Source of the DNA: Mycoplasmopsis columbina
Lineage (GTDB): Bacteria; Bacillota_I; Bacilli_A; Mycoplasmatales; Metamycoplasmataceae
Direction of reading: 5' to 3'
DNA length: 64,000 nt
Assembly (NCBI RefSeq): GCF_900660685.1
Contig: NZ_LR215041.1
Location: 620,001 to 684,000 of the forward strand
The notes beneath the pieces are model-generated. The model did no database searches. It worked only from the letters and a program-made list of their open reading frames with translations, and was not told the DNA's origin. Shown piece after piece: positions 62,925 through 64,000 of this stretch. How positions within the stretch are numbered: position 1 is the first letter of the stretch; each line of letters opens with the position of its first letter. A program made the translations under genes and the position numbers.

Positions 62925-63188
62925 ATGGTAAAAATTAGATTAAAAAGATTAGGTAGCAAATTTAATGCTTGCTACAAAATTGTAGCTGCAGATTCTCGTG
63001 CTCCACGTGATGGAAGATTTATTGAAGCTTTAGGTCAATACAACCCACGTAGCAAAGAATTTGCTCTTAACGAAGAAGCAACTCAAAAATGAATCAACGA
63101 AGGTGCTCAAATTACTGAAACTGTTTACAACTTATTTAGAAAACACGGTTTGAATACTAAATTTCAAAAAAATAAATCTGCTAAATAA
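62925..63188 (+). CDS. rpsP: 30S ribosomal protein S16 (87 aa)
   Basis: [41 protein letters not shown] is the S16 pattern. One Trp is TGA (QKWINEG), which hides the gene under the standard code. TAGGAGA precedes ATG 62925. Its stop overlaps the trmD start by 1 nt (TAATG). The usual rimM gene between rpsP and trmD is absent. Confidence 0.96.
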
Positions 63189-63874
63189 TGAAAATTAATT
63201 TTTTAACTCTTTTTCCAAATTACTTTAAACCATTTGTTGAAGAATCAATTATTAATAAAGCGCAAACCAAAGGTTTATTAGATATTAAAATAATTGATTT
63301 TAGACAGTTTTCAAATGATAAACATAATAAAGTTGACGATGAAATTTATGGTGGAGGTCATGGTTTGCTATTAAAAGTAGAACCAATTGATCTTGCTTTA
63401 AAATCATTAGAAAAAAATGGTGGTTATAAAATTCTGGTTTCTCCACAAGGTAAAAAATTTGATCAGCAAATTGCTAATCGTTTAGCAAAACATGAACAAA
63501 TAACTCTTATTTCGGGACGTTATGAAGGCTTTGATGAAAGAGTTGTAGAACTGGTGGATGAAGAAATTTCAATTGGCGATTATGTTTTGACCGGAGGAGA
63601 ATTGCCATCTATGGTAATTGCTGATGCAATAGCAAGACTTGTTCCTGGTGTAATTAATCAATTAAGCCATGAAAATGACTCATTTCAAAACGAAGGACTT
63701 TTAGATTATCCTCAGTACACACGCCCAAGAGTGTATGAAGGAATGTCCGTACCAGAAGTTTTATTTAGTGGAAATCATGCAAAAATTGAAGCATGAAAAA
63801 AAGAGGCACAATATCAAAAAACATTGAAAAATCGTCCTGATATTATCGAAAGGATAAAACAAAATGAGAAATAA
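63188..63874 (+). CDS. trmD: tRNA (guanine-N1)-methyltransferase TrmD (228 aa)
   Basis: It methylates G37 of certain tRNAs using S-adenosylmethionine. SPOUT trefoil-knot motifs: [98 protein letters not shown] and [14 protein letters not shown] (W is TGA). It overlaps rplS by 11 nt. Confidence 0.97.
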
Positions 63875-64000
63875 ATTAATCGAATTAGTAGAATCAAGCC
63901 AATTACGTACAGATCACCCAGAATTTCGTGTTGGAGACAATGTTAAGGTTCACGTACGTATTCGTGAAGGTGAAAAAGAACGTATTCAAATTTTTGAAGG
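63864..64000 (+). CDS. rplS: 50S ribosomal protein L19 (N-terminal part, runs off the window)
   Basis: [33 protein letters not shown] followed by [12 protein letters not shown] is the L19 start. About 45 codons are inside the window. The ribosome-binding site (AAAGGA) lies in the trmD end. Confidence 0.95.
   Translation, partial: MRNKLIELVESSQLRTDHPEFRVGDNVKVHVRIREGEKERIQIFE

Overview
The window comes from a mollicute that reads TGA as tryptophan (genetic code 4), most likely a hominis-group Mycoplasma (Mycoplasmopsis or Metamycoplasma type). This rests on very low GC, in-frame TGA at conserved Trp positions in almost every long gene (valS, tex, gyrB, argS, secDF, lgt, the ABC permeases), lipoproteins with short signal peptides ending in (A/V)xSC, no cell-wall genes, and mollicute hallmarks such as a fused SecDF and an rpsP-trmD-rplS block without rimM. 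The species cannot be named from the sequence. Gene limits below join pieces that the standard code would split at TGA.

Layout. 1-5.8 kb: valS (3' end outside the window), an 822-aa OppF-like protein without ATPase motifs, tmRNA, a DUF3137-like membrane protein and a small SRP RNA. 5.9-11.1 kb: a LacI-type regulator, a 924-aa helicase / PD-(D/E)XK nuclease / DEDDh exonuclease fusion and rmuC, all co-oriented. 11.1-15.9 kb: a small membrane protein, smpB, trxA, gyrB and a YitT-family protein. 16-20.5 kb: an alpha/beta hydrolase with an overlapping unknown gene, nadE, a yebC-family gene and a ZIP-like transporter. 20.5-29 kb (minus strand): rnhB, a membrane protein with a SAP/Rho-N-like tail, an rluD-type gene, a two-gene ABC exporter with a HAD phosphatase, and tex. 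29-34.9 kb: tRNA-Thr, tRNA-Leu, ruvAB, secDF, ribF and rpsO. 35-41.3 kb: argS, then ptsH-oppB-oppC-lipoprotein. 41.4-48.7 kb: a 1030-aa surface lipoprotein, tuf with a structured leader, tsaE-tsaB and two related small lipoproteins. 48.8-56 kb: a nucleoside-type (BMP/PnrA) ABC importer and a decayed lipoprotein gene. 56-64 kb: RNase J, hprK-lgt-trxB, rpmB, an MnuA-like membrane nuclease, a tRNA-Ser-like fragment, and rpsP-trmD-rplS.

Functional links. tmRNA and SmpB give trans-translation; TrxA and TrxB a thioredoxin system; HPr and HPr kinase a PTS control pair; TsaE and TsaB two parts of the t6A tRNA pathway; RuvAB, the helicase-nuclease fusion and RmuC a recombination set. A surface nuclease and a nucleoside-type importer together suggest scavenging of nucleic-acid precursors.

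Most notable: the three-enzyme fusion beside rmuC; an OppF-like protein without Walker motifs and an oppBC-lipoprotein cluster without ATPases; a ValRS whose editing-site signature is eroded; structured leaders before tuf and rpsO; a tRNA-Ser-like piece lacking its 3' half; and several genes whose -10 box lies 6-7 nt before the start codon, which suggests leaderless transcripts.
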